DNA of 22,491 bases, from the NCBI GenBank assembly GCA_003243255.1, contig QFQM01000068.1:1-22491 (forward strand), given 5' to 3'. Under the pieces are notes generated by a model. That model was not told where the DNA came from. It was given only the letters and a program-made list of their open reading frames with translations, and made no database searches. Both the position numbers and the translations under genes were made by a program. This document shows positions 22,332 through 22,491 of this stretch, piece by piece (positions within the stretch are counted from its first letter, which is position 1; each line of letters begins with the position of its first letter). Origin of the DNA: Flavobacterium psychrophilum. Its GTDB lineage: Bacteria; Bacteroidota; Bacteroidia; Flavobacteriales; Flavobacteriaceae.

Positions 22332-22491
22332 TTATTTAAACCTGTTTTCTCTCCACGCCTTCTGTTCCTCTTTGGAAAGGAAAGACCAGGCGACAATGCG
22401 TGTAGATTTATTGCCCGTGCCCATATTGATGGTTTTTACCTGCTCTGCCCCTACCTTTTCAAGTGTCTTGTAAATCCCTTTAAGGTTAGAC
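22332..22491 (-). CDS. rlmF: 23S rRNA (adenine1618-N6)-methyltransferase, RlmF family, C-terminal part
   Basis: Only the last 53 codons are in the window; the gene enters from the right edge and stops at TAA 22334-22332. The visible sequence includes LKGIYKTLEKVGAEQVKTIN, then MGTGNKSTRIVAWSFLSKEE and a short basic tail ending RENRFK. The MGxGNKxxRIVAWxF block is the C-terminal signature of RlmF, which methylates A1618 of 23S rRNA using S-adenosylmethionine. Assignment rests on this block only; the catalytic NPPF motif lies outside the window. Confidence 0.75.
   Translation of the reverse strand, partial: SNLKGIYKTLEKVGAEQVKTINMGTGNKSTRIVAWSFLSKEEQKAWRENRFK

Noticed and set aside
1..22491. 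CRISPR array, tRNA or rRNA genes, insertion sequences, prophage or defence genes
   Set aside because: I looked for repeated spacers, transposase motifs, terminal inverted repeats and RNA gene landmarks on both strands and saw none.

Overview
The window looks like a chromosomal segment of a Bacteroidota species, most likely a Flavobacterium or close relative. The evidence is the low-GC codon use, several promoters with the Bacteroidota -7 element TAnnTTTG, no obvious Shine-Dalgarno dependence, a C-terminal type IX secretion (T9SS) sorting domain, a SusC-like TonB-dependent receptor with an N-terminal carboxypeptidase-regulatory domain, and a tyrosine ammonia-lyase that I recall as very close to the enzyme of F. 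johnsoniae. I see no tRNA, rRNA, CRISPR array, insertion sequence or phage gene. No gene-free gap exceeds 300 bases; the largest is 8951-9216.

Layout, left to right. (1) 1-3292: a secreted WG-repeat protein cut by the left edge, then an aromatic amino acid ammonia-lyase (TAL type) divergent from an FAD-dependent halogenase-like oxidoreductase. This pair is typical of flexirubin/aryl-polyene pigment loci, but no other pigment gene is present. (2) 3305-3910: a secreted protein of unknown function. (3) 4057-8950: six closely spaced minus-strand genes that read as one operon. In transcription order they encode a membrane-anchored OB-fold protein, a DUF5777 beta-barrel, a mono-haem c-type cytochrome lipoprotein, a YceI-like protein, a secreted ankyrin protein, and a large T9SS-secreted protein with an N-terminal DOMON domain that keeps candidate haem ligands plus six Ig-like repeats. 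Together they suggest an uncharacterised cell-envelope redox system.

(4) 9217-13095: a TonB-dependent receptor followed by a beta-propeller phytase lipoprotein, probably for phytate phosphate scavenging. (5) 13218-18148: a small protein of unknown function divergent from a five-PAS hybrid histidine kinase with two receiver domains. The kinase is followed by a pseudo-receiver-HPt protein in which the phospho-acceptor Asp is Glu. No DNA-binding output regulator is encoded nearby. (6) 18185-18802: an uncharacterised, apparently cytosolic protein. (7) 18898-20665: an ArsR-type repressor, an AHSA1/SRPBCC protein, a DoxX-like membrane protein and a DUF4256 protein in one operon. (8) 20787-22491: an atypical SDR epimerase, a Crp/Fnr-family regulator and the C-terminal end of an RlmF-type 23S rRNA methyltransferase.

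The two most interesting signals are the envelope cytochrome/DOMON operon and a shared palindromic operator (core GTCATTTGAC). The operator occurs twice around the ArsR promoter and once upstream of the epimerase gene, which points to a small regulon. All functional statements come from reading motifs by eye; no database search was possible.
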